Source: Streptomyces coacervatus (GTDB taxonomy: Bacteria; Actinomycetota; Actinomycetes; Streptomycetales; Streptomycetaceae). Taken from it: a DNA stretch of 64,000 bases. Below are positions 39,201-46,968 of this stretch, one piece after another. The notes beneath the pieces are model-generated. The model worked only from the letters and a program-made list of their open reading frames with translations. It did not search any database and was not told the DNA's origin. Where the stretch lies: the NCBI RefSeq assembly GCF_029223485.1, contig NZ_JARHTP010000014.1, positions 186,001 through 250,000 on the forward strand, written 5' to 3'. The position numbers and the translations under genes are program-made. Each line of letters begins with the position of its first letter. Within the stretch, counting starts at the first letter, position 1.

Positions 39201-39974
39201 CTGCACGGCGGCGCGCTCGCCCTCCTCGTACGCGATCCACGCACGCGTGCCCGCCATCTCCCGCAGGCGCTGCGGCAGTTCGCGGCCGGTGACCCGCACT
39301 TCCCGCCGAGCGCACTGGTCGCCGCTCTGACCACGCACCCGGAACCGGTCCTCGACGCCTTCCGCGAGCGGCTGCGCAGGCCGGACCCCGGGCAGGCCCT
39401 GCGCACGCTCGCCGACGTCACCACGCCCCCGCTGGCGCGCAGGGTCGCCGTGCTCGTACGGGAGGCGGTGGAGCGGTGCCCGGAGACCGTCGCCGACATG
39501 GCCGCGTACGTCGACCGGCGGCTCGACCAGGGACCGGAGGCCCGGGCCGTGCTCTTCCCGCTGGTCACCGGTCTCCTCGACGGCGGCTCGGAGGAGGTGC
39601 GGGCCGCGCTCGCCGCCGTACTCGCCACTCCCGGCATCCCCGCCTCCCGCCTCCTGCGCCGCGAACTCCTCGACTTCCTGCTGGGCCACGAACACTCCCC
39701 AGCCGTCCTGGACGCCCTACTGCACGCCACGGCCCTGTGCGGCGGCGACGACGTACGCGAACTCGTGCACCGCACCGGCCTGCTCCTCGTCCGCACCCCG
39801 GACGGAGCGGCCCGTTTCGACCGCACCCTGGTCGACCTGGCCAGGCAGGTCCCCGGCTTCGCCGCGCGTATGGCGGGCTGGCTGACCGAGGCCCCGCAGA
39901 CCTGGGCCGCGGTGGTGGGCCCGAGCACCCGCCGGATGATCGAGAACCTGGCAGGCGTCCACGTGCCCGCCTGA
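36225..39974 (+). CDS. Trypsin-like/STAND NTPase protein with degenerate protease site
   Basis: A 1249-residue cytosolic protein. Residues about 30-210 resemble a trypsin-like domain: His62 (VITSHEAV) and Asp95 (LDLALV) are kept, but the serine position is Ala175 (GGAAGGPVLD), so proteolysis is unlikely. Residues about 335-560 form a P-loop STAND/NACHT-type NTPase: Walker A GAPGSGRTTE (Arg351 in place of Lys), Walker B PLLLLLDGPEEM, sensor VVACRPEYWE, and RLGDLTEDEARKARARY. The remainder is helical-repeat-like. Residues about 213-252 and 479-522 are encoded by two different interspersed repeats inserted in frame. Position between truB and ribF is notable. STAND proteins with protease-like domains occur in bacterial conflict systems; a defence or signalling role is inferred, not shown. 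Confidence 0.78.
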   Translation: MAGRGPRTGGAHRPAEDARTGRTGAADATARDDALVRIHDLAGRPRGTGFVADHHGTVITSHEAVDGLPRLVLHAAGDRTCLVTADAVTPLPDLDLALVRTEGLGVDPLPVTVRDRVGTGTYVQIAAGCWREARVLGATSVTYAATDRFHLLDEALELAIGTAGRDALRLGGGAAGGPVLDAETGAVVAVLGAALQCGHRDVGFAVPLRPAPGRSAGSAAMGSRSSAAPSWPVAPRGGAACRYGPAPLQGAAEPQRTSPDPRSGPLADLLARNAATVPGYGADLNLAGVLELTATSVAQDGPPGTLEGYVGRTGVDSVEPVERAATAREFAEFVRGPAAVLGLVGAPGSGRTTELASLAARRNRGAEPAPTLWLRGADLRDDDTSVADAARRAVTRAARIVAAAQSTCAADLGDTGPNRLAHVARAADRPLLLLLDGPEEMPPVLADRLREWAEGTDEWLRETGARLVVACRPEYWEVFSARPEFGSSARPAFEDEAPSGPKRGSGGGSPQGTGMGRGGGGDIPCVRLGDLTEDEARKARARYRIPEGTLEDPDARHPLTLRLLSEVRAALQDAPHARVDRNEVLSAHLDLMCLRIAVRLAAENGLRGAAVRRLAAKVSGQVHEAARRSLGPGQGELDRKTFEAVFPWGPAPAKLGGGTGWASAVLTEGLLVPAGSGYRFAHEELADWLQGMHLDLDEALRALVHHRQAPDDAPSLPVPHHRIGPVVEALLLLARQYGTAQLAVRLEELANVLDADPDSWWPARLLVETLVRVPDATPYLAVLRRLADRLVAARRDDRPSPRETDGDPRPAPAAPADGFGPDFWTALPIPQSERLDLLRHLLRADGPPQDTGPRFLDAVSRLLAADPTAVQPLLTRWFDDDRPLPATPHATVAKAAQALLHTHRHLALDDLTEVLVESAHPRADELLAVLAEDEPSTVCRAVDRWAHDERPGRRVAAMAYGLRAAPHVRTAADRELLRYAALALLARPDDCTLHGGALALLVRDPRTRARHLPQALRQFAAGDPHFPPSALVAALTTHPEPVLDAFRERLRRPDPGQALRTLADVTTPPLARRVAVLVREAVERCPETVADMAAYVDRRLDQGPEARAVLFPLVTGLLDGGSEEVRAALAAVLATPGIPASRLLRRELLDFLLGHEHSPAVLDALLHATALCGGDDVRELVHRTGLLLVRTPDGAARFDRTLVDLARQVPGFAARMAGWLTEAPQTWAAVVGPSTRRMIENLAGVHVPA
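36861..36980 (-). repeat. Interspersed repeat, copy 7 (in frame inside a coding sequence)
   Basis: GGCGCTCCGCTGG, GTGCCGCGATGGG, GGCGCCGTCGTGGCCGGTCG, GCGGCGGAGCCGCATGTCGA and CGCGCCCCTTCAGGGCGC match copy 6 end to end. The copy is 120 bases, exactly 40 codons, and is read through as a linker between the protease-like and NTPase domains. Confidence 0.8.
37661..37790 (+). repeat. Second interspersed repeat type, in frame inside the STAND gene
   Basis: TTCAGCCCGTCCGGAGTTCG, a second TTCAGCCCGTCCGGCGTTTG, then GGCCCCTTCAGGGCC, CTGGGGGCGGCAGCCCCCAG and GGTAGGGGCGGCGGGGGCGA. From general knowledge this resembles a widespread Streptomyces intergenic repeat. Here it encodes a Gly/Arg/Pro-rich loop directly after the sensor motif of the NTPase. 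Confidence 0.7.
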
Positions 39975-40020
39975 GCAGCGCCCCAAGCAGGCCGGGCGAA
40001 GTCCGCTGAGGCTCGGCCGC

Positions 40021-40111
40021 GCCCCTAAAGGGGCGCGGGGAACTGCGCGACCAGCCACGACGACGCCGCAGTCGGTCTCCGTCATATCGTGGCAATTCCC
40101 GCGGAGCGCTT
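40021..40111 (+). repeat. Interspersed repeat, copy 8
   Basis: GCCCCTAAAGGGGCGCGGGG, AACTGCGCGACCAGCCACGA and CGACGCCGCAGTCGG, ending near CCCGCGGAGCGCT. Its reverse complement keeps the GCGCTCCGC end of copies 6 and 7. It lies in the 249-base gap before ribF. Confidence 0.72.
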
Positions 40112-40223
40112 AGCGTCGGGTCACAGCCCCCATGCCGATGCGGGCCGACCGCGCCCGGCATGGCACCCTTAGACCTGCGTAAGAGGTCGGTAGACACGGA
40201 CACGGGTTCGAGGAGCGGTCACA

Positions 40224-41171
40224 GTGCAGCGCTGGCGTGGCTTGGAGGACATCCCCGAGGACTGGGGGCGCAGCGTCGTCACCATCGGTTCCTACGACGG
40301 GGTCCACCGCGGGCACCAGCTGATCATCCGGCATGCCGTGGACCGCGCCCGTGAGCTGGGCGTGCCCTCCGTGGTCGTCACCTTCGACCCGCACCCCAGC
40401 GAGGTCGTCCGCCCCGGCAGCCACCCGCCGCTGCTGGCCCCGCACCACCGCCGCGCCGAACTCATGGCGGACCTGGGCGTGGACGCGGTCCTGATCCTGT
40501 CCTTCACCAAGGAGTTCTCGAGGCTGTCCGCGGCGGACTTCGTCGTCAAGGTCCTGGCCGACAGGCTGCACGCCAAGGCGGTCGTCGAGGGCCCGAACTT
40601 CCGCTTCGGCCACAAGGCCGCGGGGAACGTCGAGTTCCTCGTCGAGCAGGGCAAGGTCTACGACTTCGAGGTCGAGGTCGTCGACCTGTATGTGACCGGC
40701 GAGGCGGGCGGCGGCGAGCCGTTCTCCTCCACCCTCACCCGGCGCCTGGTCGCCGAGGGCGACGTCGAGGGCGCCGCGGAGATCCTCGGCCGTCCGCACC
40801 GCGTGGAGGGCATCGTCGTACGAGGCGCTCAGCGCGGCCGTGAGCTGGGCTTCCCGACCGCAAACGTCGAGACCCTGCCGCACACCGCGATCCCGGCCGA
40901 CGGCGTGTACGCCGGCTGGCTGCAGGTCGAGGGCGAGGCGATGCCGGCCGCGATCTCCGTCGGCACGAACCCGCAGTTCGACGGCACGGAGCGCACGGTG
41001 GAGGCGTACGCCATCGACCGCGTGGGCCTCGACCTGTACGGCCTGCACGTGGCCGTCGACTTCCTGGCCTACGTCCGCGGCCAGGCCAAGTTCGACTCCC
41101 TGGAGGCTCTGCTGGAGCAGATGGCCGAGGACGTGAAGCGGTGCCGCGAGCTGGTGGCGGCCGCCGAATAG
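40224..41171 (+). CDS. ribF: Bifunctional riboflavin kinase/FMN adenylyltransferase
   Basis: A 315-residue enzyme making FMN and then FAD from riboflavin. The N-terminal nucleotidyltransferase domain has VVTIGSYDGVHRGHQLIIRHAV (usually TxGxFDGVHxGH) and EGPNFRFGHKAAGNVEFL. The C-terminal kinase domain has RGAQRGRELGFPTANVE, PADGVYAGWLQVEG and TVEAYAIDRVGLDLYG. GTG start at 40224. Its products supply the flavoproteins of the window, including the ApbE system. A strong terminator follows. Confidence 0.96.
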   Translation: MQRWRGLEDIPEDWGRSVVTIGSYDGVHRGHQLIIRHAVDRARELGVPSVVVTFDPHPSEVVRPGSHPPLLAPHHRRAELMADLGVDAVLILSFTKEFSRLSAADFVVKVLADRLHAKAVVEGPNFRFGHKAAGNVEFLVEQGKVYDFEVEVVDLYVTGEAGGGEPFSSTLTRRLVAEGDVEGAAEILGRPHRVEGIVVRGAQRGRELGFPTANVETLPHTAIPADGVYAGWLQVEGEAMPAAISVGTNPQFDGTERTVEAYAIDRVGLDLYGLHVAVDFLAYVRGQAKFDSLEALLEQMAEDVKRCRELVAAAE

Positions 41172-41220
41172 CCGTTCCTGCGGTCGTTCCTGAGCCGATC
41201 CCAAGTCGTTCCTACGACGC

Positions 41221-41260
41221 CGAAGGGCGGCCGGTGCCTCGGAGCACCGGCCGCCCTTCG
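41221..41260. terminator. Strong bidirectional hairpin terminator
   Basis: CGAAGGGCGGCCGGTGC and GCACCGGCCGCCCTTCG form a perfect 17-bp stem with a CTCGGA loop, between convergent ribF and the ESX ATPase gene. It is followed by TTGTTG on the plus strand. Confidence 0.93.
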
Positions 41261-41275
41261 TTGTTGCCGTCCTAG

Positions 41276-44131
41276 CTACTGCTGCGTCCAGCCGGGCGGC
41301 ATGGCGCCCGGCTGCGGCGGCTGGCCCTGCTGCGGGTCCTGGGGCGGCTGCTGCTGCCACCCCTGGCCCGGTGCCGGCTGCTGCGGGGGCTGCTGCCAGC
41401 CCTGCCCCGGCTGGGGGGCGCCGCCGGGCTGGCCGTAGGGCTGCTGCGGCTGTTGCTGCTGCTGCGGAGGCGCGTACCCCTGCTGGGGCTGCTGCTGGTA
41501 CTGCATGTTCGGGTTGCCGAAGCCCTGCTGCGTACGGGACATGTCCTCGGCGATGATGGCCGCGAGATCGAAGTAGGCCTCGCGGGTCTTGGGACGCATC
41601 ATCTCCAGGTCCACCTCGGCGCCCGCCGCGAGGTGTTCGTCGAAGGGGATCACGACGACGGCGCGGCAGCGGGTCTCGAAGTGCGCGACGATGTCCTCCA
41701 CCTTGATCATCTTGCCCGTCTCGCGGACACCGGAGATCACGGTGACCGACCGCTGGACGAGATCGGCGAAGCCGTTCGCGGACAGCCAGTCGAGGGTGGT
41801 CGAGGCGCTGCTCGCACCGTCCACCGACGGGGTGGAAATGATGATCAACTGGTCGGCGAGGTCGAGGACTCCGCGCATCGCGCTGTAGAGCAGACCGGTA
41901 CCCGAGTCGGTGAGGATGATCGGGTACTGCCGGCCGAGCACGTCCAGCGCGCTGCGGTAGTCCTGGTCGTTGAAGGTGGTGGAGACCGCCGGGTCCACGT
42001 CGTTGGCGATGATCTCGAGGCCCGAGGGCGCCTGCGAGGTGAAGCGGCGGATGTCCATGTAGCTGTTCAGCGACGGGATCGCCTGGACCAGGTCACGGAT
42101 GGTGGCGCCGGTCTCGCGCCGCACCCGTCGGCCGAGCGTGCCGGCGTCCGGGTTGGCGTCGATCGCGAGGATCTTGTCCTGGCGCTCGGTGGCGAGCGTG
42201 GCACCGAGCGACATGGTCGTCGTGGTCTTGCCGACGCCGCCCTTGAGGCTGATCACCGCGATCCGATAGCAGGACATCACCGGAGTGCGGATCAGCCCCA
42301 GCTTCCGGTCCCGCTCCGCCTGCTCCTTCTTGGCGCCGAGCTTGAAGCGGGAGGGGCCCTGGTTGTTCTTGCGGGCCTTGGGCTGGTTGCGCAGCAGCCG
42401 GTCGGAGGAGAGCTCCACGGCGGCGTTGTAGCCGAGCGGAGTTCCCGGCGCGGCTTGCTGCTGCTGGGGAGCACCGGGTCCGGCCTGGGGGCCGGGCGGG
42501 GCGGTCCAGCCCTGGTTGCCGTACGCGGCGGGCTGCTGGGGCGCCTGCGGCTGCGGCTGCTGCGGTGCCTGCTGTGGGGGCTGGGCGGCCGGAGGCTGCT
42601 GCTGCGGTGCTGGCTGCGGCTGCTGCGGCTGGCCGGGCTGGGGGTAGCCGTAGCCCGGCTGCTGGGGCGGGTAGCCGTAACCGGCCTGCTCGGGCTGCGG
42701 CGGGTAGCCGTATCCGGCGGGCTGCGGCTGACCGGGGTGGGGCTGCTGCGGTGCGGGCTGCTGCGGGGGCTGGGCGGTCTGGGGCGCCTGGGGCGGGTAG
42801 CCGTATCCGGCGGCCTGCGGCTGCGGCTGACCGGGCTGCGGCTGGGGCTGCGCCGCCTGGCGCGGGTCGGCCGGTGCGGGCTGGCCGCCCTGCGCCGGGT
42901 ATCCGGGCTGCGGCTGGGCCGGGCCGAACGTGCCCTGGGGCGGGGTCTGGTGGGCCGGGTATCCGGGCTGCGGCTGGGCGGGGGGCTGGCCCGGGGTCTG
43001 GGGGTAGCCGTATGCGGCTGCCGCCTGCGGGTCCGGCTGCCCGGCATGCGGAGGCATCCCCTGGCCGGGGTGTGCGGGCGCGAAGCCCTGCGGCAGCGGG
43101 GGAAGTCCCGGGGCGCCCTGGGGCGGTGCGGGGGTCTGCCCGGTGGGCTGCGCCTGCGGCGGCTGTGCCTGAGCGACGGGCGGGGGTACGGGAGCGGCGG
43201 GCGCTGCCGGTGCTTCCGGCTCTGCTTCCGCAGGCGCCGGCGCGGCCTCGGTGTCGGCCTGCGCGGGGGAGTCCCCCTCGGCACCGGCCACGGACCCGGC
43301 GGAGTCACCCGCCTCCGGCTCGTCGTCGTGTGTTGCCTCCGGCTCCACGTCGTCGTCGCCACCGCCGAAGAGCAGTGCCGCCTCGGCGTCGGCGGCGGCA
43401 TGGTTGAGCTCGACCTCCGGCTGCTCGGGCGCCGGCGGTACGGGGGCGGGCTGTTCGGGGGCGGGCTGTTCGGGGGCAGCCGCAGCCGGGACGCCCGCCG
43501 CGGGGGTGGCGGACTGGGACGGGCCGCCCTGGGCGTCCTCGTCGACCGGGCGCAGCACGGGGAAGCCGGGCGCGGCGGCCGACGGCTGGGCGGGCGCGGG
43601 CTGCTGGGGCGCGGCGGGCGGCGGCGGGGCGGGGGTCTGGTGCTGGGGCGCACCGAAACCGCCCGAGGTGTCCTGGCTCGACTGGGGCGGCGCACCGGCT
43701 CCCGCCTGCTGGGGGTAGCCGTACCCGCCGGGCTGCGCCGCGGGGGCGGTGCCCTGCGTGCCCTGCTGCGGCGGGAATCCGTAGCCACCCGTGTCCTGAA
43801 CGGGAGCGGCCGGAGCGGGCTGCGAGGGCTGTGCGGGCTGCTGCGGTGCGGCCTGGGCGGGCGGTTGTGCCGGTGCGGGGGCGGGCGGTGCGGGACGCTG
43901 CGGTGTGACGCCTGGCGGCCCCGTGGGCGCTCCGATGGGCGGCCCGCTGGGCGGTGGTGGCGAAGCCGGCGCGTTCTGCTGGCCGCCGGACGGGGAGCCA
44001 CCCTGCGTGCTTTGGGCGTACCAGGCGGGGGGCTCGTAGACGATTTCGAACTCGCCGGTGAGATCCACCTCGTGATCGTCCCCGTCCGAGGAAGGGCTCC
44101 CGCCGTTGTACTCGGACCGATCCCTGTTCAC
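41276..44131 (-). CDS. EspI-like/MinD-ParA-type ATPase of the ESX locus with Pro/Gln-rich extensions
   Basis: A 951-residue protein. The first 600 or so residues are low-complexity Pro/Gln/Ala/Gly/Tyr sequence with many GYGYPP and PGYPAQ units and an acidic patch. A MinD/ParA-like P-loop ATPase domain follows: deviant Walker A SLKGGVGKTTTTMSLGA, LAIDANPDAGTLG, LTDSGTGLLYSAM, and VIPFDEHLAAGAEVDLEMM. The C-terminal 80 residues are again PQQQ-rich. Similar ATPases with disordered N-termini (EspI) are encoded in mycobacterial ESX loci. The start is the GTG at 44131 after GGAGG. It is third in the minus-strand eccE operon and may couple secretion to cellular energy or position, by inference. Confidence 0.8.
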   Translation of the reverse strand: MNRDRSEYNGGSPSSDGDDHEVDLTGEFEIVYEPPAWYAQSTQGGSPSGGQQNAPASPPPPSGPPIGAPTGPPGVTPQRPAPPAPAPAQPPAQAAPQQPAQPSQPAPAAPVQDTGGYGFPPQQGTQGTAPAAQPGGYGYPQQAGAGAPPQSSQDTSGGFGAPQHQTPAPPPPAAPQQPAPAQPSAAAPGFPVLRPVDEDAQGGPSQSATPAAGVPAAAAPEQPAPEQPAPVPPAPEQPEVELNHAAADAEAALLFGGGDDDVEPEATHDDEPEAGDSAGSVAGAEGDSPAQADTEAAPAPAEAEPEAPAAPAAPVPPPVAQAQPPQAQPTGQTPAPPQGAPGLPPLPQGFAPAHPGQGMPPHAGQPDPQAAAAYGYPQTPGQPPAQPQPGYPAHQTPPQGTFGPAQPQPGYPAQGGQPAPADPRQAAQPQPQPGQPQPQAAGYGYPPQAPQTAQPPQQPAPQQPHPGQPQPAGYGYPPQPEQAGYGYPPQQPGYGYPQPGQPQQPQPAPQQQPPAAQPPQQAPQQPQPQAPQQPAAYGNQGWTAPPGPQAGPGAPQQQQAAPGTPLGYNAAVELSSDRLLRNQPKARKNNQGPSRFKLGAKKEQAERDRKLGLIRTPVMSCYRIAVISLKGGVGKTTTTMSLGATLATERQDKILAIDANPDAGTLGRRVRRETGATIRDLVQAIPSLNSYMDIRRFTSQAPSGLEIIANDVDPAVSTTFNDQDYRSALDVLGRQYPIILTDSGTGLLYSAMRGVLDLADQLIIISTPSVDGASSASTTLDWLSANGFADLVQRSVTVISGVRETGKMIKVEDIVAHFETRCRAVVVIPFDEHLAAGAEVDLEMMRPKTREAYFDLAAIIAEDMSRTQQGFGNPNMQYQQQPQQGYAPPQQQQQPQQPYGQPGGAPQPGQGWQQPPQQPAPGQGWQQQPPQDPQQGQPPQPGAMPPGWTQQ

Positions 44132-44349
44132 TGCTTGCCTCCTGGTCAGCCACTGCTGCTGAGCTGGTCGTCGTCGCGGCCGTGCGGACCGAGTGGCGAG
44201 TCCCACGCGGCTGCGATCGTCACCGCACCACCAGAAGCCTAATCACTCGCATGGCGGGACGGAAAAGCCCCCATGGGCGGGAACTCAACAGCCACGCGGG
44301 TGCGGCCGGTTCGCACCGTTCGCACCCTTCCCCCGATGACGACGACGCG

Positions 44350-45195
44350 TCAGTCCATCCGTCGGGCCACGCCGAGCAGGCCCGTCTCCGCATCCGTGGG
44401 GTCGGTCATGACGAACTTGTGGTGCTTGCGGGTGCACCACAGGGCGGCACCGTCGTGCAGCGTCGGCAGGTGCTGCAGATGCTCGTTCGGGACGCCGAGG
44501 GTGTCGCGTACGACCTCGGTCTCGTGCGGCGAGATGCGCTGGATCCCGACCAGCTGGGCCTGAGCCAGCCAACGCGGCGCGTGCTCGCTGACGTACGGCA
44601 GTACCGTCACGACGGCCTGCCACGCCACCGAGGTCACCCGCCCGCGCGGTGGGCGGACGCCACAGTCCCGGATCAGCACCACCGGACTCGACACGGACGG
44701 CCCCTGCGCGGGCACCCGCCCCACCGGATAGACCGTCACGCACTGCTGGCCGCCGCCCGCCGCCTGGGCCAGCTGCTGCCAGACCTGCGGACGGCCGGTC
44801 TCGACGCCCACGCGCGCGCCCGTCGCGGCGGCGCGCAGCGCCAGCACCTGGGCGAGCCACAGACCACCCACGAGGACGACGTCGAACGCTGTCGGCCGGG
44901 ACAGGCCCAGCACGGCGGGTTGCGAGTCCGGGTCGGTGCCGATGAGTACGCCGTCGTCACCGATCGGCATGCTGATCGCCGCGAGCTCGTCTGCGGTGAC
45001 GACATGCCGGTTGCGGCGCGGTCCGCGCAGCCCGAACCCCGGGCTGGCGATGCGCCGTTGCTGCTGCGGTGTCTCCGGCTGCCGGATGATCGGGATCATG
45101 CCGGTGTCGGTGGGGGAGGCCACGTGGGCCGGCGTCGTACGACCGGGGGTGCCGCCCTGCTGTCCCGGGGGCATGGTCTGAGCGGGGTAGGACAT
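44350..45195 (-). CDS. Conserved hypothetical protein of the actinobacterial ESX locus
   Basis: A 281-residue protein with a Pro/Gln-rich N-terminus (about 50 residues) and a folded alpha/beta part (VVTADELAAISMPIGDDGVLIGTDPDSQPAVLGLSRPTAFDVVLVGGLWLAQVLALRAAATGARV). No catalytic motif or membrane segment is evident. Its start overlaps the eccE stop, so it is translationally coupled to EccE and is probably a cytoplasmic accessory factor of the secretion system. I do not recognise a named family. Confidence 0.75.
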   Translation of the reverse strand: MSYPAQTMPPGQQGGTPGRTTPAHVASPTDTGMIPIIRQPETPQQQRRIASPGFGLRGPRRNRHVVTADELAAISMPIGDDGVLIGTDPDSQPAVLGLSRPTAFDVVLVGGLWLAQVLALRAAATGARVGVETGRPQVWQQLAQAAGGGQQCVTVYPVGRVPAQGPSVSSPVVLIRDCGVRPPRGRVTSVAWQAVVTVLPYVSEHAPRWLAQAQLVGIQRISPHETEVVRDTLGVPNEHLQHLPTLHDGAALWCTRKHHKFVMTDPTDAETGLLGVARRMD

Positions 45196-46523
45196 CAGTA
45201 GGTACCTCCGAGCGGCAGAGTGGCGAGGGCTCCGGGGACCTGTTCCCGGTCGAGGCGGACCAGACCTGCCTTCGCGGTACTCGCGGCCCGCTCCAACTCC
45301 CGTCCCACCTGGCCGAGTTCGCTGTCACCGCGGGCGGTGACACGGATGTGCCCGGTGAGCGAGACACCTCGGTTGCCGGCCTTGCTCAAGGTCATGCTGA
45401 AGGTCGTGGCGAGCACCGGCAGCGAGGTGAGCCGTGTGACCAGCTCGGGCAGCGCCACACCGCCCTGCCCCAACTGCGGCCAACGGGACACCCAGTACGT
45501 CGTGTGCCACCGGTCGTCGACCCGCCAGGTCTTCACTGCCTCGACCGTACGACGCTGGGGCGCCCGGCCTTCCTGAGCGCGCTGCGCGTTGGCCCGCGGG
45601 TTCAGACAGCTGGACGTCGCGAGCGCCTGCACCAGCTCGTTCTCGTCCAGGATGGTCGCCTTGAAACCGGCGCCGGCCAGTCGGCTCGACAGCTGGTCCG
45701 CCACCCGCAGCAACGCCTTCTGCGCCCCGGGAACACCGTCCCCGCGTGCCTGTACGGCCTCCGGGCACAGCTCCGGGTCGAGCTTGAGGGCGACCCAGGT
45801 GAGCCGCAGCGCGGGCGAGCCGACCGCCGCCTGCAGCGGGCCGTACGACCGCGCGGCGAGCGACTGCTGGGGCAGATGCGGCGCGGGCGCCGGCTGGGTG
45901 TGCTGCACGACCTGCGCGGAGGCGAGCCGGATCCCGTCGACCTCCAGGGCGTCCTGGACCAGCCTCAGCGGCAGCTGCCGATGGGCGGCGGCGGGGCGCA
46001 GCGGCTCGTCGGCCGGCTGCACGAAGAGGACGGCGGTCAGAAAGGTCCCGTCGCCGATCATGCCGATCTGCCGGTTGTCACGGGAGACGAAGCCATACGT
46101 CCTGAGGGCCGGGTCGCACTCCACGACCGGCGCCAGCATCGCGTCCGTCTCGGGCGGAACGGGCAGCTTGGCGTCGCGGCGGCGCTGGCGCAGGGCGCGC
46201 GTCGTCTCGTACCACTCGGGCAGCGGGCGCCGGGCCCGCCGCAGGACCGCCAGGAGCAGCAGCAGCGCCGCCACCACGCCGGCCGGAACCAGCAGCCACT
46301 TCACATCGGCGGCCCAGGCGGCGAGCATGACCGCCGCCGCGAGCTCCACCAGGATGAGCTGCTGCAGCCGCACCGGACCCAGCCCGCCGGGGCGGGGCAG
46401 CGTGCGCGGCGACGCGGCGACGGGGGCGGGTGCGGCCGGAGCGGCTGACGTACGTCTGCGGCCCGGACCACCCTCTTGCTGCGGTGCGCGGCGTCCGCGC
46501 CGAGTGCTCGTAGCGCTGGTCAT
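45195..46523 (-). CDS. eccE: Type VII secretion protein EccE
   Basis: A 442-residue membrane protein. After a basic, Pro/Ala-rich N-terminus (about 50 residues) two hydrophobic segments (LQQLILVELAAAVMLAAWAA and WLLVPAGVVAALLLLLAVL) are followed by the soluble EccE domain with RTYGFVSRDNRQIGMIGDGTFLTAVLFVQ and a long C-terminal region. EccE is a peripheral subunit of the ESX membrane complex next to EccB, EccC and EccD. The ATG at 46523 is chosen because AAAGGG is adjacent to, and therefore too close for, the ATG at 46535; the choice is not certain. It is divergent from eccB. Confidence 0.83.
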   Translation of the reverse strand: MTSATSTRRGRRAPQQEGGPGRRRTSAAPAAPAPVAASPRTLPRPGGLGPVRLQQLILVELAAAVMLAAWAADVKWLLVPAGVVAALLLLLAVLRRARRPLPEWYETTRALRQRRRDAKLPVPPETDAMLAPVVECDPALRTYGFVSRDNRQIGMIGDGTFLTAVLFVQPADEPLRPAAAHRQLPLRLVQDALEVDGIRLASAQVVQHTQPAPAPHLPQQSLAARSYGPLQAAVGSPALRLTWVALKLDPELCPEAVQARGDGVPGAQKALLRVADQLSSRLAGAGFKATILDENELVQALATSSCLNPRANAQRAQEGRAPQRRTVEAVKTWRVDDRWHTTYWVSRWPQLGQGGVALPELVTRLTSLPVLATTFSMTLSKAGNRGVSLTGHIRVTARGDSELGQVGRELERAASTAKAGLVRLDREQVPGALATLPLGGTY

Positions 46524-46535
46524 CCCCCGGGACAT

Positions 46536-46968
46536 CCCTTTCGCGAAATATGTGGCCGCTCACTCAGCCACTGACTGGGCCGCTCACTGGGCCCACAACA
46601 TCCATGTGGGCGGCTCACGGTACCCGCTGCGGAACACGAGGCGACACACGGGACACCGAAACCCCAGGTGGCCAGCCTGTCACGGACCGACCCCCCATGG
46701 TGGGGCGCAGTGTTGAAGCTCTGTGAAGATGCAGGGTCGGCCGCCCACCTGGTGAACCGTCGCCGCGCGGCGCAGGGCATAGTAGGGGCCTGCGCGACTG
46801 GAGTGCCTTTGAAGTGCCCTTGAAGTGCCTTTCGAGCACGGGCGATTCGGGCGACTTCGGATTATTCGGGCGCAGTGGGATTGTGGCCTGCCGGGCACGA
46901 TCGGGCGTCACCGCACGATCGAGATCGAGCAGTACGAACGAGCAGTACAAACGGGAGAAACGGGGACC
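46536..46968. promoter_or_regulatory. Divergent eccE-eccB intergenic region
   Basis: These 433 bases hold the promoters for both ESX operons. An 11-base unit is repeated three times at 46803-46835 (listed separately). No gene is supported here; an upstream in-frame extension of eccB lacks family similarity. Promoter boxes cannot be placed with confidence. Confidence 0.5.
46803..46835 (+). repeat. Three tandem 11-bp repeats upstream of eccB
   Basis: GTGCCTTTGAA, GTGCCCTTGAA and GTGCCTTTCGA are consecutive. The period is about one helical turn, so a regulator could bind cooperatively on one face of the DNA. They lie 134 bases before the eccB start. Confidence 0.7.

Noticed and set aside
41453..44242. 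A 929-codon plus-strand frame opposite the ESX ATPase
   Set aside because: Leu/Gly/Arg-rich translation of the complementary strand of Pro/Gln repeats; no start signal or motif.
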